DNA of 64,000 nucleotides from Chitinophagaceae bacterium (GTDB lineage: Bacteria; Bacteroidota; Bacteroidia; Chitinophagales; Chitinophagaceae), in contig JADKKA010000022.1 in the NCBI GenBank assembly GCA_016720745.1, positions 1,240,001 through 1,304,000 of the forward strand. The letters run 5' to 3'. Shown here one piece after another: positions 54,725 through 63,429 of the stretch. The notes beneath the pieces are model-generated. The model saw only the letters and a program-made list of their open reading frames with translations. It ran no database searches and was not told where the DNA came from. Within the stretch, counting starts at the first letter, position 1. Each line of letters starts with the position of its first letter. The position numbers were made by a program, and so were the translations under genes.

Positions 54725-55049
54725 GTTCTTCCCAGGCTGATCTTAATTCGCTCAGGGCATGTTGTTCTCCGGCTTTTTTCGCCTCCTCCATCCCTTTTTC
54801 ATACACCTGTACAGCGGCATCCGTTTGCCCTGTTCTTTCCAGCAGCTTGGCCAGGTGGTAATAACTGCCGATATAGCCTGGCTCCCTGTTTAATATTTCT
54901 TCAAATAAGCGACGGGCTTCTTCCTCATTCCCCAATTTGATATACTCCAGTGCCAGGGCATGCTGCAAAAAGCAGTCCGCCGGCTGCGATACCAGCATGG
55001 CCCTGATTTTATCGATTCTGCTCCCCCCTGTTTCGGACTGATTATTCAT
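54714..55049 (-). CDS. Small TPR protein
   Basis: A 111-residue protein built of about two and a half TPRs (FLQHALALEYIKLGNEEEARRLFEEILNREP; YIGSYYHLAKLLERTGQTDAAVQVYEKGM). No signal peptide. Probably a cytoplasmic adaptor; partner unknown. Confidence 0.8.
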   Translation of the reverse strand: MNNQSETGGSRIDKIRAMLVSQPADCFLQHALALEYIKLGNEEEARRLFEEILNREPGYIGSYYHLAKLLERTGQTDAAVQVYEKGMEEAKKAGEQHALSELRSAWEELTF

Positions 55050-55085
55050 GCTGATTTCTTATTTCTAATTTTAAACCGGCTCCCT

Positions 55086-55093
55086 TATCTTTG
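55086..55093 (+). promoter_or_regulatory. Candidate -7 box for etfBA
   Basis: TATCTTTG fits TAnnTTTG, 48 bp upstream of the etfB ATG. The same motif is used ahead of nagB and near rocD. Confidence 0.45.
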
Positions 55094-55140
55094 CGTTAGT
55101 TGCATAAACAACTATCTGTTAACCGACTTAAATGTAAACG

Positions 55141-55884
55141 ATGAAGATCCTTGTCTGTATCAGTAAAACGCCGGATACCACGGCAAAAATAGCCTTCACT
55201 GATAACAACACGAAATTCGACGCCAATGGCGTGCAGTGGATTATTAACCCCTACGACGAATGGTACTCGCTGGTGCGGGCCATTGAATTAAAGGAGGCAG
55301 ATCCTTCCACTGTCATTCATCTTGTAACCGTAGCGGCAGCCGATGCTGATCCGATTATCCGCAAGGCCCTGGCCCTTGGTGGTGATGAAGCCATCCGGGT
55401 GAATGCAGACAGCCATGATAGTTTTTATATCGCTTCGCAGATAGCGGAAGTAGCGAAGCAGGGTGGATATGATCTGGTGTTTACCGGTAAAGAAACCATC
55501 GACTACAATGGTTCATCCATTGGAGGTATGGTGGCGGAGTTATTGGATCTTCCTTACATCTCCCTTGCTACCAAATTCGAGATCAGTGGCAACAAAGCCA
55601 CGGTAACCCGTGAAATTGAAGGTGGTGAAGAAGTAGCGGAAGCTGACCTGCCCCTCGTTGTAAGCTGTCAGAAAGGAATGGCTGAACAAAGGATTCCCAA
55701 CATGAAAGGAATCATGGGCGCCCGAACCAAACCGTTAAAAGTATTGGAACCGGTTGCCGTAGACACATTAACAGCGGTGGCCGGATTTGAACTGCCTCCT
55801 GCCAAGGCCGGTGTAAAACTGGTAGACCCTGAAAATGTAGAAGAACTGGTAAGGCTCCTGCATGAAGAAGCCAAGGCTATCTGA
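55141..55884 (+). CDS. etfB: Electron transfer flavoprotein beta subunit
   Basis: A 247-residue protein. CISKTPDTTAKIAFTDN, NPYDEWYSLVRAIELKE, VFTGKETIDYNGSSIGGMVAEL and LPLVVSCQKGMAEQRIPNMKGIMGARTKP are typical of EtfB. With EtfA it carries electrons from acyl-CoA and other dehydrogenases to the quinone pool. It is 28 bp upstream of etfA. Confidence 0.95.
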   Translation: MKILVCISKTPDTTAKIAFTDNNTKFDANGVQWIINPYDEWYSLVRAIELKEADPSTVIHLVTVAAADADPIIRKALALGGDEAIRVNADSHDSFYIASQIAEVAKQGGYDLVFTGKETIDYNGSSIGGMVAELLDLPYISLATKFEISGNKATVTREIEGGEEVAEADLPLVVSCQKGMAEQRIPNMKGIMGARTKPLKVLEPVAVDTLTAVAGFELPPAKAGVKLVDPENVEELVRLLHEEAKAI

Positions 55885-55911
55885 TTTCCTAACAAGATTA
55901 AATTATTCAAT

Positions 55912-56877
55912 ATGTCAGTTTTAATATTCATCGATACTACGGATGGACATGTAAAAAAAGCAACCCTTGAAGCCCTTTCCTATGGCAGTAAAATTGCTGA
56001 ACAATTGGGCACCACGGCTGAAGGCGTGGTATTGGGTACCGTTAAGGATGATCTGGCCGCTTTGGGTCAGTATGGTGTAAAAACCATTCACCAGGTAGCT
56101 GCAGAGGCATTAAGTCAGCCCGATGCCCAGGTATACAGTAAAGTCCTCGCAGAAGTAGCCACTGCAACGGGTGCAACCGTAATTGTATTCTCCAATAACC
56201 TCAATGGTAAAGCCATTGCCCCGCGCTTATCTGCCCGCTTAAAAGCAGGTCTGGTTTCCGGTGCCGTGGCACTTCCCGATACCAGCAATGGTTTCGTGGT
56301 AAAAAAGAATGTATTCTCCGGTAAAGCTTTTGCGAATATCAGTGTAACCACCGCGGTAAAAATTATTGCCCTGAATCCCAATGCCTACCAGGTAGTGGCC
56401 GGCGAAGGAACAGCCACGGTAGCCTCTTTTGCCAGCAATGTTACCGCAGGAAAAATCAAAGTAACCAGCAGTACCAAGGCCAGCGGAGAAGTGCCATTGA
56501 CAGAAGCAGAAGTGGTGGTGAGTGCCGGTCGTGGAATGAAGGGACCTGAAAACTGGGGAATGGTAGAGGACCTGGCCAAAGTATTACATGCTGCTACTGC
56601 CTGCAGCCGTCCTGTAGCAGATGCGCACTGGCGGCCGCATCATGAACACGTAGGACAAACCGGTATTGCAATTGCTCCTAATCTTTATATCGCCATCGGT
56701 ATCTCGGGTGCCATCCAGCACCTGGCCGGGGTGAACCGGAGTAAAGTCATTGTGGTGATCAATAAGGATGCGGAAGCGCCCTTCTTTAAGGCCGCTGATT
56801 ACGGCATTGTGGGCGATGCTTTTGAGGTGCTGCCTAAATTCACCGCAGCCGTAAAAAAATTAAAGGGTATAGCCTGA
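55912..56877 (+). CDS. etfA: Electron transfer flavoprotein alpha subunit
   Basis: A 321-residue FAD-binding subunit. GRGMKGPENWGMVEDLAKVL, SRPVADAHWRPHHEHVGQTG and YIAIGISGAIQHLAGVNRSKVIVVINKD form the C-terminal FAD domain typical of EtfA. It forms the heterodimer with EtfB. Confidence 0.95.
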   Translation: MSVLIFIDTTDGHVKKATLEALSYGSKIAEQLGTTAEGVVLGTVKDDLAALGQYGVKTIHQVAAEALSQPDAQVYSKVLAEVATATGATVIVFSNNLNGKAIAPRLSARLKAGLVSGAVALPDTSNGFVVKKNVFSGKAFANISVTTAVKIIALNPNAYQVVAGEGTATVASFASNVTAGKIKVTSSTKASGEVPLTEAEVVVSAGRGMKGPENWGMVEDLAKVLHAATACSRPVADAHWRPHHEHVGQTGIAIAPNLYIAIGISGAIQHLAGVNRSKVIVVINKDAEAPFFKAADYGIVGDAFEVLPKFTAAVKKLKGIA

Positions 56878-56924
56878 GCCTACACCAGGGAGCCGGGTAG
56901 ATGATCCCTCTGTATTTTCTTTAG

Positions 56925-56987
56925 GGCCTTTGTGATAGCTGTATTGTTGGGTAATCCGGCAAAACATGAATCACAAAGGCCTTTTTG
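56925..56987 (+). terminator. Terminator of the etfBA operon
   Basis: A 12-bp perfect stem (GGCCTTTGTGAT at 56925-56936 and its complement at 56970-56981) with a long 33-nt loop, followed by TTTTT. The long loop is unusual for a simple terminator. Confidence 0.6.
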
Positions 56988-57061
56988 TTTCCCTAATTGA
57001 TATGCCAGTATCTGCTCTTGTGTTTGTGGTTTTTTATTAGCAACTTTATACTATAAACCCA

Positions 57062-57844
57062 ATGATGAAAAAACCCCTCCTGTTCCTCCTGTTTTCGCTG
57101 TTTTGCCTGTTTTCGAATGCCCAAAAGAAAAAAAGTAAGGGCAAAGAACCAGTGAATTACGAAGCCGGTGACTCTATTCCCGTGCCAGCTGTATCTTCCA
57201 AAAAAGGAAAAGATAAAGGCAGCAAAAAAGCACCTGTAAAGACGGAATACGTTACCGTTGGAGAAGATACACCCAAGCCGGATACAGCCACCCGCTTCAC
57301 CGGTATCATCAAATACCGGATGACTTCTGATGATCCCGCCGAAAAAGATTCCATGATCATTTACTTTGGGGAGAATATGATCCGGGTTACCATGTTTATT
57401 CCCGGGTACCGTGCCGATCAGATTTTTGAACAAACAACCATTGCCCGCTTTACAGACAGCACCCTGATTACCCTGGATTCCCGGACCAAGACCTATAAAA
57501 CAGAACATCTCCTGGCCCGCAATGCCGGCACTGAATTCATGTTATTGAACAGGAAAAAAACCATGCCGATCCTGGGTATTGTTTGTCCGGAATACAGTGG
57601 TGAAATGACCCTCAAGGACGGAGACAGTTTTGAAGCGGCCGCTCTGGTGAGCAAACAGCACTCCTTTATCAATGCGATGGACTATAATTTCTTTAATATC
57701 CAGCCGGTGGTTTTTGGTTACCGGATTGTACTGGGCTGGCGGACCAAATCTTCTGAGAACGAAAACAGTTATATCATCGCTTATAAGATCGAAAAGGGCA
57801 ATGTGGAAAGCTATTTCGACCTAAGTGGATACAAACCCAAATAA
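57062..57844 (+). CDS. Hypothetical exported protein
   Basis: A 260-residue protein with a signal peptide (MKKPLLFLLFSLFCLFSNAQ), a Lys-rich low-complexity linker (about residues 20-75), and a globular part from about residue 82 (FTGIIKYRMTSDDPAEKDSMIIYFGENMIRVT) that resembles the general shape of DUF4412-like lipoprotein-type beta sheets. I do not make a firm assignment. Confidence 0.7.
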   Translation: MMKKPLLFLLFSLFCLFSNAQKKKSKGKEPVNYEAGDSIPVPAVSSKKGKDKGSKKAPVKTEYVTVGEDTPKPDTATRFTGIIKYRMTSDDPAEKDSMIIYFGENMIRVTMFIPGYRADQIFEQTTIARFTDSTLITLDSRTKTYKTEHLLARNAGTEFMLLNRKKTMPILGIVCPEYSGEMTLKDGDSFEAAALVSKQHSFINAMDYNFFNIQPVVFGYRIVLGWRTKSSENENSYIIAYKIEKGNVESYFDLSGYKPK

Positions 57845-57922
57845 GATAGGCTAAGGAGGCTAAAATCGAAGGGCCTCTCCTTCATTTTTCTGCCTAAAAG
57901 CCTTAGTTTCGTGCGTCGAAAT

Positions 57923-58528
57923 ATGAAAAAGATAGAACTGGAAATAGTGGCATTATCACATAGCATCACCCAAACGCATTCTTATGCTGTGGTACTGGGT
58001 GAAGTAAATGGTTTACGCCGCCTGCCCATTGTGATCGGAGGATTTGAAGCACAGGCGATCGCTGTGGCACTCGAAAAGATGCAGCCCAGCCGTCCCCTGA
58101 CCCACGACCTGATGAAAAATTTCATGACGGCTTTTGCCATCGACCTTCATGAGATCATCATCTGCGACCTCCAGGAAGGAATTTTTTATTCCAAACTTGT
58201 TTGCTCCACCGAAAATGATACCGTAGAAATAGATTCCCGCACCTCGGATGCCATCGCACTGGCTGTGCGTTTCGGCTGTCCGATCTATACCTACGAAAAT
58301 ATTCTTGACAGTGCCGGTATCCTCATGGAAGATTCCGGATCAGGTAAGAAGAAAAAGGCCAAACAGGAAGTCCTGGTTGAAGAATCAGATTCTTCCGGCC
58401 ATGAAGACCTGAAGACCATGAGCCTTGAAGAACTGAACACCCTTTTGAACGATGTACTGGAAAGTGAAGATTATATCCGTGCCATCGCCATCAGGGACGA
58501 GATCAACAGCCGTAAAAAGGGCCATTGA
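57923..58528 (+). CDS. Bifunctional nuclease (DUF151) family protein with UVR motif
   Basis: A 201-residue protein, start at the ATG at 57923 (a GTG at 57911 adds four residues). The BFN/DUF151 domain spans about 1-135 (VVLGEVNGLRRLPIVIGGFEAQAIAVALEKMQPSRPLTHDLMKNF; SRTSDAIALAVRFGCPIYTYENIL). The C-terminus carries a UvrB/UvrC-type helical hairpin (LNTLLNDVLESEDYIRAIAIRDEINSRK). BFN proteins are nucleases or regulators in stress responses. It is 45 bp upstream of ispE. Confidence 0.92.
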   Translation: MKKIELEIVALSHSITQTHSYAVVLGEVNGLRRLPIVIGGFEAQAIAVALEKMQPSRPLTHDLMKNFMTAFAIDLHEIIICDLQEGIFYSKLVCSTENDTVEIDSRTSDAIALAVRFGCPIYTYENILDSAGILMEDSGSGKKKKAKQEVLVEESDSSGHEDLKTMSLEELNTLLNDVLESEDYIRAIAIRDEINSRKKGH

Positions 58529-58572
58529 TCCAATCAATCGTCAGCGCTTTTTAATTCATAATCCTATAACCC

Positions 58573-59400
58573 GTGATCGTATTTCCCAACAGCAAAATCA
58601 ACCTTGGTCTGCGTATTCTCCGAAAAAGAGAAGATGGTTATCATGACCTGGAAACATTTTTTTATCCGGTTGCCATCAAAGATGCACTGGAGATCATACA
58701 ACAGGGCTTGCATGAACACAGTTCCTCCTTTCCATTTACCCAATCAGGCGCCCCCATCAAGGGACAACCAACATCCAATCTTTGTGTAAGGGCTTACAAA
58801 CTGCTCAAGAGAGATTTTCCGCATCTGCCCAGAATTAAAATGCACCTGCATAAGACAATTCCTTCCGGTGCAGGCTTAGGCGGAGGCAGTGCCGATGCTG
58901 CATTTACCCTCGTGCTGCTCAACCAAATGTTTCACCTGGGTATACCGCAGGAAAAGCTACTGGACTATGCCGCCATGCTCGGAAGCGACTGCCCTTTCTT
59001 TATCATCAATAAACCCTGTTATGCCACCGGCCGGGGTGAAATACTGGAAGAAGTTCCCCTGGATCTTTCCGCATTTAAAATTGTTGTGGTCAATCCTGGT
59101 ATCCATGTAGATACCGGACTGGCCTTCCTCAATATCACCCCTACTCAGCCTGCCCAATCAGTAAAGGAGATCATTACTACAGTCCCTTTTGAAAGATGGA
59201 AGGATGTGCTGGTCAATGATTTTGAAAAAGCCATATTCCCTCATCATCCCGAGATCGCTGACCTGAAAGATGCTTTTTACAGCAAGGGTGCTGTTTATGC
59301 TTCAATGAGCGGCAGTGGTAGTACGGTGTATGGCATTTTCCCTGCTGAACAGGTTCCTTCCTTTGAATTTCCGGAGAATTATTTTGTAAGGATTGTTTGA
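58573..59400 (+). CDS. ispE: 4-diphosphocytidyl-2-C-methyl-D-erythritol kinase
   Basis: A 275-residue GHMP kinase of the MEP isoprenoid pathway. PNSKINLGLRILRKREDGYHDLETFFYPV at the N-terminus and the ATP loop PSGAGLGGGSADAAFTL near residue 98 are diagnostic. SGSGSTVYGIF at the C-terminus completes the fold. Confidence 0.95.
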   Translation: MIVFPNSKINLGLRILRKREDGYHDLETFFYPVAIKDALEIIQQGLHEHSSSFPFTQSGAPIKGQPTSNLCVRAYKLLKRDFPHLPRIKMHLHKTIPSGAGLGGGSADAAFTLVLLNQMFHLGIPQEKLLDYAAMLGSDCPFFIINKPCYATGRGEILEEVPLDLSAFKIVVVNPGIHVDTGLAFLNITPTQPAQSVKEIITTVPFERWKDVLVNDFEKAIFPHHPEIADLKDAFYSKGAVYASMSGSGSTVYGIFPAEQVPSFEFPENYFVRIV

Positions 59401-59692
59401 TAGCGAGTGGCTAGTAGCTAGTAGCAAGTGGGTAAAAGGCAATTGGGGATTAGGATATTGCTTGACCGCCGAAGCCTTGGCGAAGGCGGGTATTGGATAT
59501 TAAGATAATAAGATATTGAGTGCTGAGAAATGAAGCACCCAACTGAAGACTGATGACTGAAGACTGTCGACTGACGACTGACTGAAGACTGTCGACTGAC
59601 GACTGATGACTGATGACTGAAGACTGTCGACTGACGACTGATGACTGCCGACTGCCGACTGACGACTGATGACTGCCGACTGCCGACTGAAT
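59401..59692 (+). repeat. Composite heptad repeat element R6
   Basis: Starts immediately after the ispE stop with four GTNGCTA heptads, then AT-rich units, the GC hairpin at 59466-59489 (inner GCC with GGC), ATATTAAG units, a degenerate TTGAGTGCTGAGAA core, and about 21 GACTGNN units from 59541 to 59690. Within this last block a 21-bp triplet (AAGACTG, TCGACTG, ACGACTG) recurs three times. Confidence 0.88.
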
Positions 59693-59697
59693 TCCCT

Positions 59698-59705
59698 TAT
59701 CTTTG
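59698..59705 (+). promoter_or_regulatory. Candidate -7 box upstream of rocD
   Basis: TATCTTTG right after the GACTG array, 160 bp upstream of the rocD start. The distance gives a long leader, and no -33 TTG is clear. Confidence 0.3.
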
Positions 59706-59865
59706 CATCAAACATCATAAGATTATCGGTTTATCTACCATATCATTCCTCCGGCAGAATCTCGATCTGCTCAATCACCGATGAGGCATATTGTATAACC
59801 GGACGATCTGTCCGGAGCCTTCCCTTTTGTTTTAATTCCATTTTATTAGTCTTATTTATTCTGTT

Positions 59866-61104
59866 ATGTCTTCAACAATAACCAGCGTTTCGTCTGCTCA
59901 GTATTACCTCCAGTTGGAGGAACAATATGGCGCTCATAATTATCATCCCATTCCCGTTGTTCTGAATCGTGGAAAAGGTGTTCATGTCTGGGATGTGGAT
60001 GGAAAGCAGTATTATGATTTCCTGAGCGGTTATTCTGCCGTTAATCAGGGCCATTGTCATCCCCGTTTGCTGACTGCCTTAACGGAGCAGGCCCAAGAAC
60101 TCACATTAACCAGTCGTGCCTTTCACAGTAACCTGCTGGGTGAATATGCCAAATACATCTGCACCCTTTTTGGATATGATAAAGTGCTGCCGATGAATAC
60201 CGGTGTGGAAGCCGTGGAGACCGGGATCAAACTTTGTCGGCGCTGGGCTTACCGGGTCAAAGGAATCAGTGAAAACAATGCGCAGATCATTGTTTGTAAT
60301 GGCAATTTCCATGGACGTACATCCACCGTCATTTCCTTTAGCAGTGATCCTTCCTCCAAAAACGATTTTGGGCCCTATATGCCGGGCTTTATCAGTATTC
60401 CTTTCAATGACCTGAATGCACTGGCAAAAGCACTGGAGAATAAAAATGTAGCCGGCTTCCTGGTAGAACCGATCCAGGGTGAAGCAGGCGTGTTGGTACC
60501 GGATGATGGTTATCTGGCAAAAGCCAAACAGCTATGCACCGATGCCAATGTTTTATTTATTGCGGACGAAATTCAGACTGGACTGGCACGTACCGGGAAG
60601 ATGCTGGCCTGTGATCATGAACAGGTGCACCCGGATATTTTGTTGCTGGGGAAAGCATTGAGTGGAGGTTTATTACCGGTGAGTGCCGTACTGGCTGATG
60701 ATGAAATCATGCTCACTATACAACCCGGAGATCATGGCTCCACTTATGGCGGCAACCCGCTGGCCTGTAAAGTAGCCATGGAAGCACTGCAGGTATTACT
60801 GGATGAAGGAATGGCCGCAAATGCAGCGGAGATGGGAACATTATTAAGGCAGGAACTGGCAGCTCTTCATTCTCCTTTTATTTCATTAATCAGGGGGAAG
60901 GGATTACTGAATGCCATTGTGATCAAACACAGCGATCCGGACGCCGCCTGGAATCTTTGTCTTGAACTGAAAGAAAATGGATTGCTGGCCAAACCAACGC
61001 ATGGAGATAAAATCCGATTTGCCCCACCCCTGCTGATCAATGCAACACAAATCAAAGAATGTGTAGCGATCATTGCCAAAAGCCTTGAAATATTAAAAGG
61101 ATAA
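59866..61104 (+). CDS. rocD: Ornithine-oxo-acid transaminase
   Basis: A 412-residue PLP enzyme. YHPIPVVLNRGKGVHVWDVDGKQYYDFLSGYSAVNQGHCHPRL, MNTGVEAVETGIKLCRRW, the metal/PLP Asp in ADEIQTGLARTGKM and the Schiff-base Lys in LLGKALSGGLLPVSAV are all as in RocD. It converts ornithine to glutamate semialdehyde, downstream of arginase. Confidence 0.94.
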   Translation: MSSTITSVSSAQYYLQLEEQYGAHNYHPIPVVLNRGKGVHVWDVDGKQYYDFLSGYSAVNQGHCHPRLLTALTEQAQELTLTSRAFHSNLLGEYAKYICTLFGYDKVLPMNTGVEAVETGIKLCRRWAYRVKGISENNAQIIVCNGNFHGRTSTVISFSSDPSSKNDFGPYMPGFISIPFNDLNALAKALENKNVAGFLVEPIQGEAGVLVPDDGYLAKAKQLCTDANVLFIADEIQTGLARTGKMLACDHEQVHPDILLLGKALSGGLLPVSAVLADDEIMLTIQPGDHGSTYGGNPLACKVAMEALQVLLDEGMAANAAEMGTLLRQELAALHSPFISLIRGKGLLNAIVIKHSDPDAAWNLCLELKENGLLAKPTHGDKIRFAPPLLINATQIKECVAIIAKSLEILKG

Positions 61105-61162
61105 TTTTTAAAAGACCCGATTGAAGACAGGTAGATCTGAACAATAAATTACGGCAACAATC

Positions 61163-61564
61163 TTAGTCCTTTTTCTCAGCTGGCAAGCGCATATCCGGAA
61201 ACAGGGCCGAAAGCAGCATCAGGACCGAAGCCAGTAAACTCAGAAATAAACCAGCCTTTTTAACAGGGCATTCCCCTCCCTGGCAGGAGGATACCATAAA
61301 AAAATTCCGCAGGGCCCAGGCCAGGTTCAACGCCACAACCAGCAGGTTCACCCGCTTGGCCCATAACCGGGGTATCAGCGTAAAGAGCAGGAAAAAAGCA
61401 GCGAATAGAATATGGAGATAGCTGGGTTTGCCATAATTGGTACCCGTAGTATCCAGTCCGGTTAATGTCAGCTCCTTTGATTCAATATAAACCCAGGGTA
61501 AAAAAGCCGCTGCTACCTGCAGGAGCACCGCAAGGATTCCCATCCATTTTAAAACTCTTGGCAT
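61163..61564 (-). CDS. Small hypothetical membrane protein
   Basis: A 133-residue protein using the ATG at 61564 (MPRVLKWMGILAV). Four hydrophobic segments are visible, with a short polar loop containing two Cys residues (SSCQGGECPVKK). No family recognised. It shares the minus strand with the outer-membrane barrel gene upstream. Confidence 0.75.
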   Translation of the reverse strand: MPRVLKWMGILAVLLQVAAAFLPWVYIESKELTLTGLDTTGTNYGKPSYLHILFAAFFLLFTLIPRLWAKRVNLLVVALNLAWALRNFFMVSSCQGGECPVKKAGLFLSLLASVLMLLSALFPDMRLPAEKKD

Positions 61565-61637
61565 ATTACAATGTGTGGGGCGCAAGATACAAAAACATGT
61601 CCTGCACCCCACTCATTGACAGAAGATGGGAAAAAGA

Positions 61638-62315
61638 TTACAATTTCAGTCCCAGCGTAAGGCTGAGCACCCGGTGCTTATTTTTATCATCTGCCTGACT
61701 GTTACTACCACTCTGTAGTTTGGCCAGTCCATGACCATACTGCAAACTCAGTACAGATTTGCTGAATTCCAATCCGGCTAAAATATTGGCCCCATAATCA
61801 AATCGCTTCATGATACCATATCCGGCTCCTTCTTCATAATTCAAGGTGGAAGGATCATCATTTGACCATTCGATTTTGTCCTCACTGCTAAATGACGCCC
61901 CCAGGAACTTTCCGTTCACTTTATTTTTTCCTGCAATCCCGATTCCCAGGTAAGGGCCTGCACCGGCAAAAAATCTTAGTCCTTTACCGGGTGTTTTAAA
62001 AATCAGGTGCACTGGGATTTCAATATAAAGCGGATTTGATGTTGCCTGGTACCAGGTATTTCCATTGGGATCTCCCTCTGAAGTTTTTGAGCCCTTCCCG
62101 GTAAGTACTAAACCCGGCTGCAGGTATAAAATATCTGTCAGGCGAAGATCTCCGCTGATACCGGCCTGGAAACTGGTCAGTACTTTATTCTCATCCACAT
62201 CCCCGTCATTTGTTACAGAAATATTTGCAAGATTGATTCCCGCTTTTACTACCTGTGCTTGGGAAATAAAGGTCAATAAAAGGAAATACAGGCTGATCGC
62301 CAATACTTTTTTCAT
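61638..62315 (-). CDS. PorT-like outer-membrane beta-barrel protein
   Basis: A 225-residue protein using the ATG at 62315, which begins a signal peptide (MKKVLAISLYFLLL to SQAQ). The mature part fits the eight-stranded outer_membrane_beta-barrel family (GINLANISVTNDGDVDENKVLTSFQAGISGDLRLTDILYLQPGLVLTGKG) and ends in LTLGLKL. Likely in the outer membrane; function unknown. Confidence 0.85.
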   Translation of the reverse strand: MKKVLAISLYFLLLTFISQAQVVKAGINLANISVTNDGDVDENKVLTSFQAGISGDLRLTDILYLQPGLVLTGKGSKTSEGDPNGNTWYQATSNPLYIEIPVHLIFKTPGKGLRFFAGAGPYLGIGIAGKNKVNGKFLGASFSSEDKIEWSNDDPSTLNYEEGAGYGIMKRFDYGANILAGLEFSKSVLSLQYGHGLAKLQSGSNSQADDKNKHRVLSLTLGLKL

Positions 62316-62479
62316 ATTGGAGGTTTTTGTTTCCATCCCTAAAACAAAAGCCTTGCCAACTTATTAACTGAGTGAATTCAACTTGTATCTCCTGAGAAAA
62401 ATGACAAAAGCATGTCAGATCAAATGATGACCAATCGCAGTTGTAAAAAAAAGGACAAATAAAAAGAATCTACATCCAT

Positions 62480-63178
62480 TCAGGAGCGGCCGAATAGTTT
62501 AATGACAGGTTCGCGTATCGAAGCTGCCTGATCTGTACAATAAAAATATACAGCATCTGCAATTGCTGCCGGACTCACCCATTGCGTAAAATTGGCATCG
62601 GGCATCGCTGCTCTGTTTTGAGGAGTATCAATTGTAGAAGGTACAATCACAGCAGTGACTACATCAGTCCCACGGGCTTCTTCATTCAGCAATTCAGCCA
62701 GCCGGAAGATCTGCGATTTGGCCAGTGCATAAGCCGTCATTCCTTTCCCGTTCTTCATATCCATACCGGGTTTTGAGCCTACCAGGAATATTTTTCCCTT
62801 CCCATTGGCCATCATATGTGAAAACAATGGACGCACTACATGATAGGCAGTTAAAAAGTTTAATTGATATTGCCGGCTGATCTCTTCCCCCGTTGTGGCC
62901 GCGATATCACCCATGGCAAAACCGCCCACGGTGAGTATGGCTGCATCTATGCTTGTATTGGTACTGATCAATTCCTGAATGGCAGCAGCTGTAGCCGATT
63001 CATCGCCCAGATCTACCGTACTGATGGTAAATGCCGGATCGCTGATATTAATTTTTACTTTGTCGTTAGGCGGTACCAGTCCGGTCACCCTGAATCCTTC
63101 CTGTAAAAATTTGCTGACCATGGCCTGTCCCATATTCCCGGAAGCACCACTGATCAGTACTGTTGGTTCTTGCTTCAT
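62480..63178 (-). CDS. SDR family oxidoreductase
   Basis: A 232-residue short-chain dehydrogenase. Cofactor motif GASGNMGQAM at residues 10-19, NNAG-like region replaced by LTVGGFAMGD, catalytic Ser in FLVGSKPG and YALAK near residue 150. Substrate unknown; NAD(P)H-dependent. Confidence 0.88.
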   Translation of the reverse strand: MKQEPTVLISGASGNMGQAMVSKFLQEGFRVTGLVPPNDKVKINISDPAFTISTVDLGDESATAAAIQELISTNTSIDAAILTVGGFAMGDIAATTGEEISRQYQLNFLTAYHVVRPLFSHMMANGKGKIFLVGSKPGMDMKNGKGMTAYALAKSQIFRLAELLNEEARGTDVVTAVIVPSTIDTPQNRAAMPDANFTQWVSPAAIADAVYFYCTDQAASIREPVIKLFGRS

Positions 63179-63273
63179 ATACTGAAATTACTGATTCTTT
63201 AAAGAGAAAGCAGGGTATTTGTACCGATTGCCCGTTTGCTATCAATTATTTATCTTTATAAAAAAAAGGAAAG

Positions 63274-63429
63274 ATGTCATTACTCAATCAGAAAAACCAG
63301 AAAGGCAAGTCGAAAGCAGACAAAAAGAATAAAAGCACGACCGGGCAGGGCTCTAAATTCATTCAGAAAGCCAAATCTCCCGGCTTTGTAAGTAAACAGC
63401 AAAACACCGGTTCCCAGCGGGGCAGTTAA
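63274..63429 (+). CDS. Small basic protein (51 residues)
   Basis: An ATG frame of 51 residues, rich in Lys, Gln, Gly and Ser, with MSLLNQKNQKGKSKADKK at the start and SQRGS at the end. A TATCTTTA box lies upstream (about 63252). Its stop overlaps the stop of the convergent transglutaminase-like gene in the palindrome TTAA. A low-complexity basic protein of this kind may bind nucleic acid; that is a guess. Confidence 0.55.
   Translation: MSLLNQKNQKGKSKADKKNKSTTGQGSKFIQKAKSPGFVSKQQNTGSQRGS

Noticed and set aside
35323..59718. Repetitive frames with SRQSAVG-type peptides in elements R4, R5 and R6
   Set aside because: They are translations of the GACTG heptad array (7 bases read three times gives a 7-residue repeat) and lack start signals or conserved sense.
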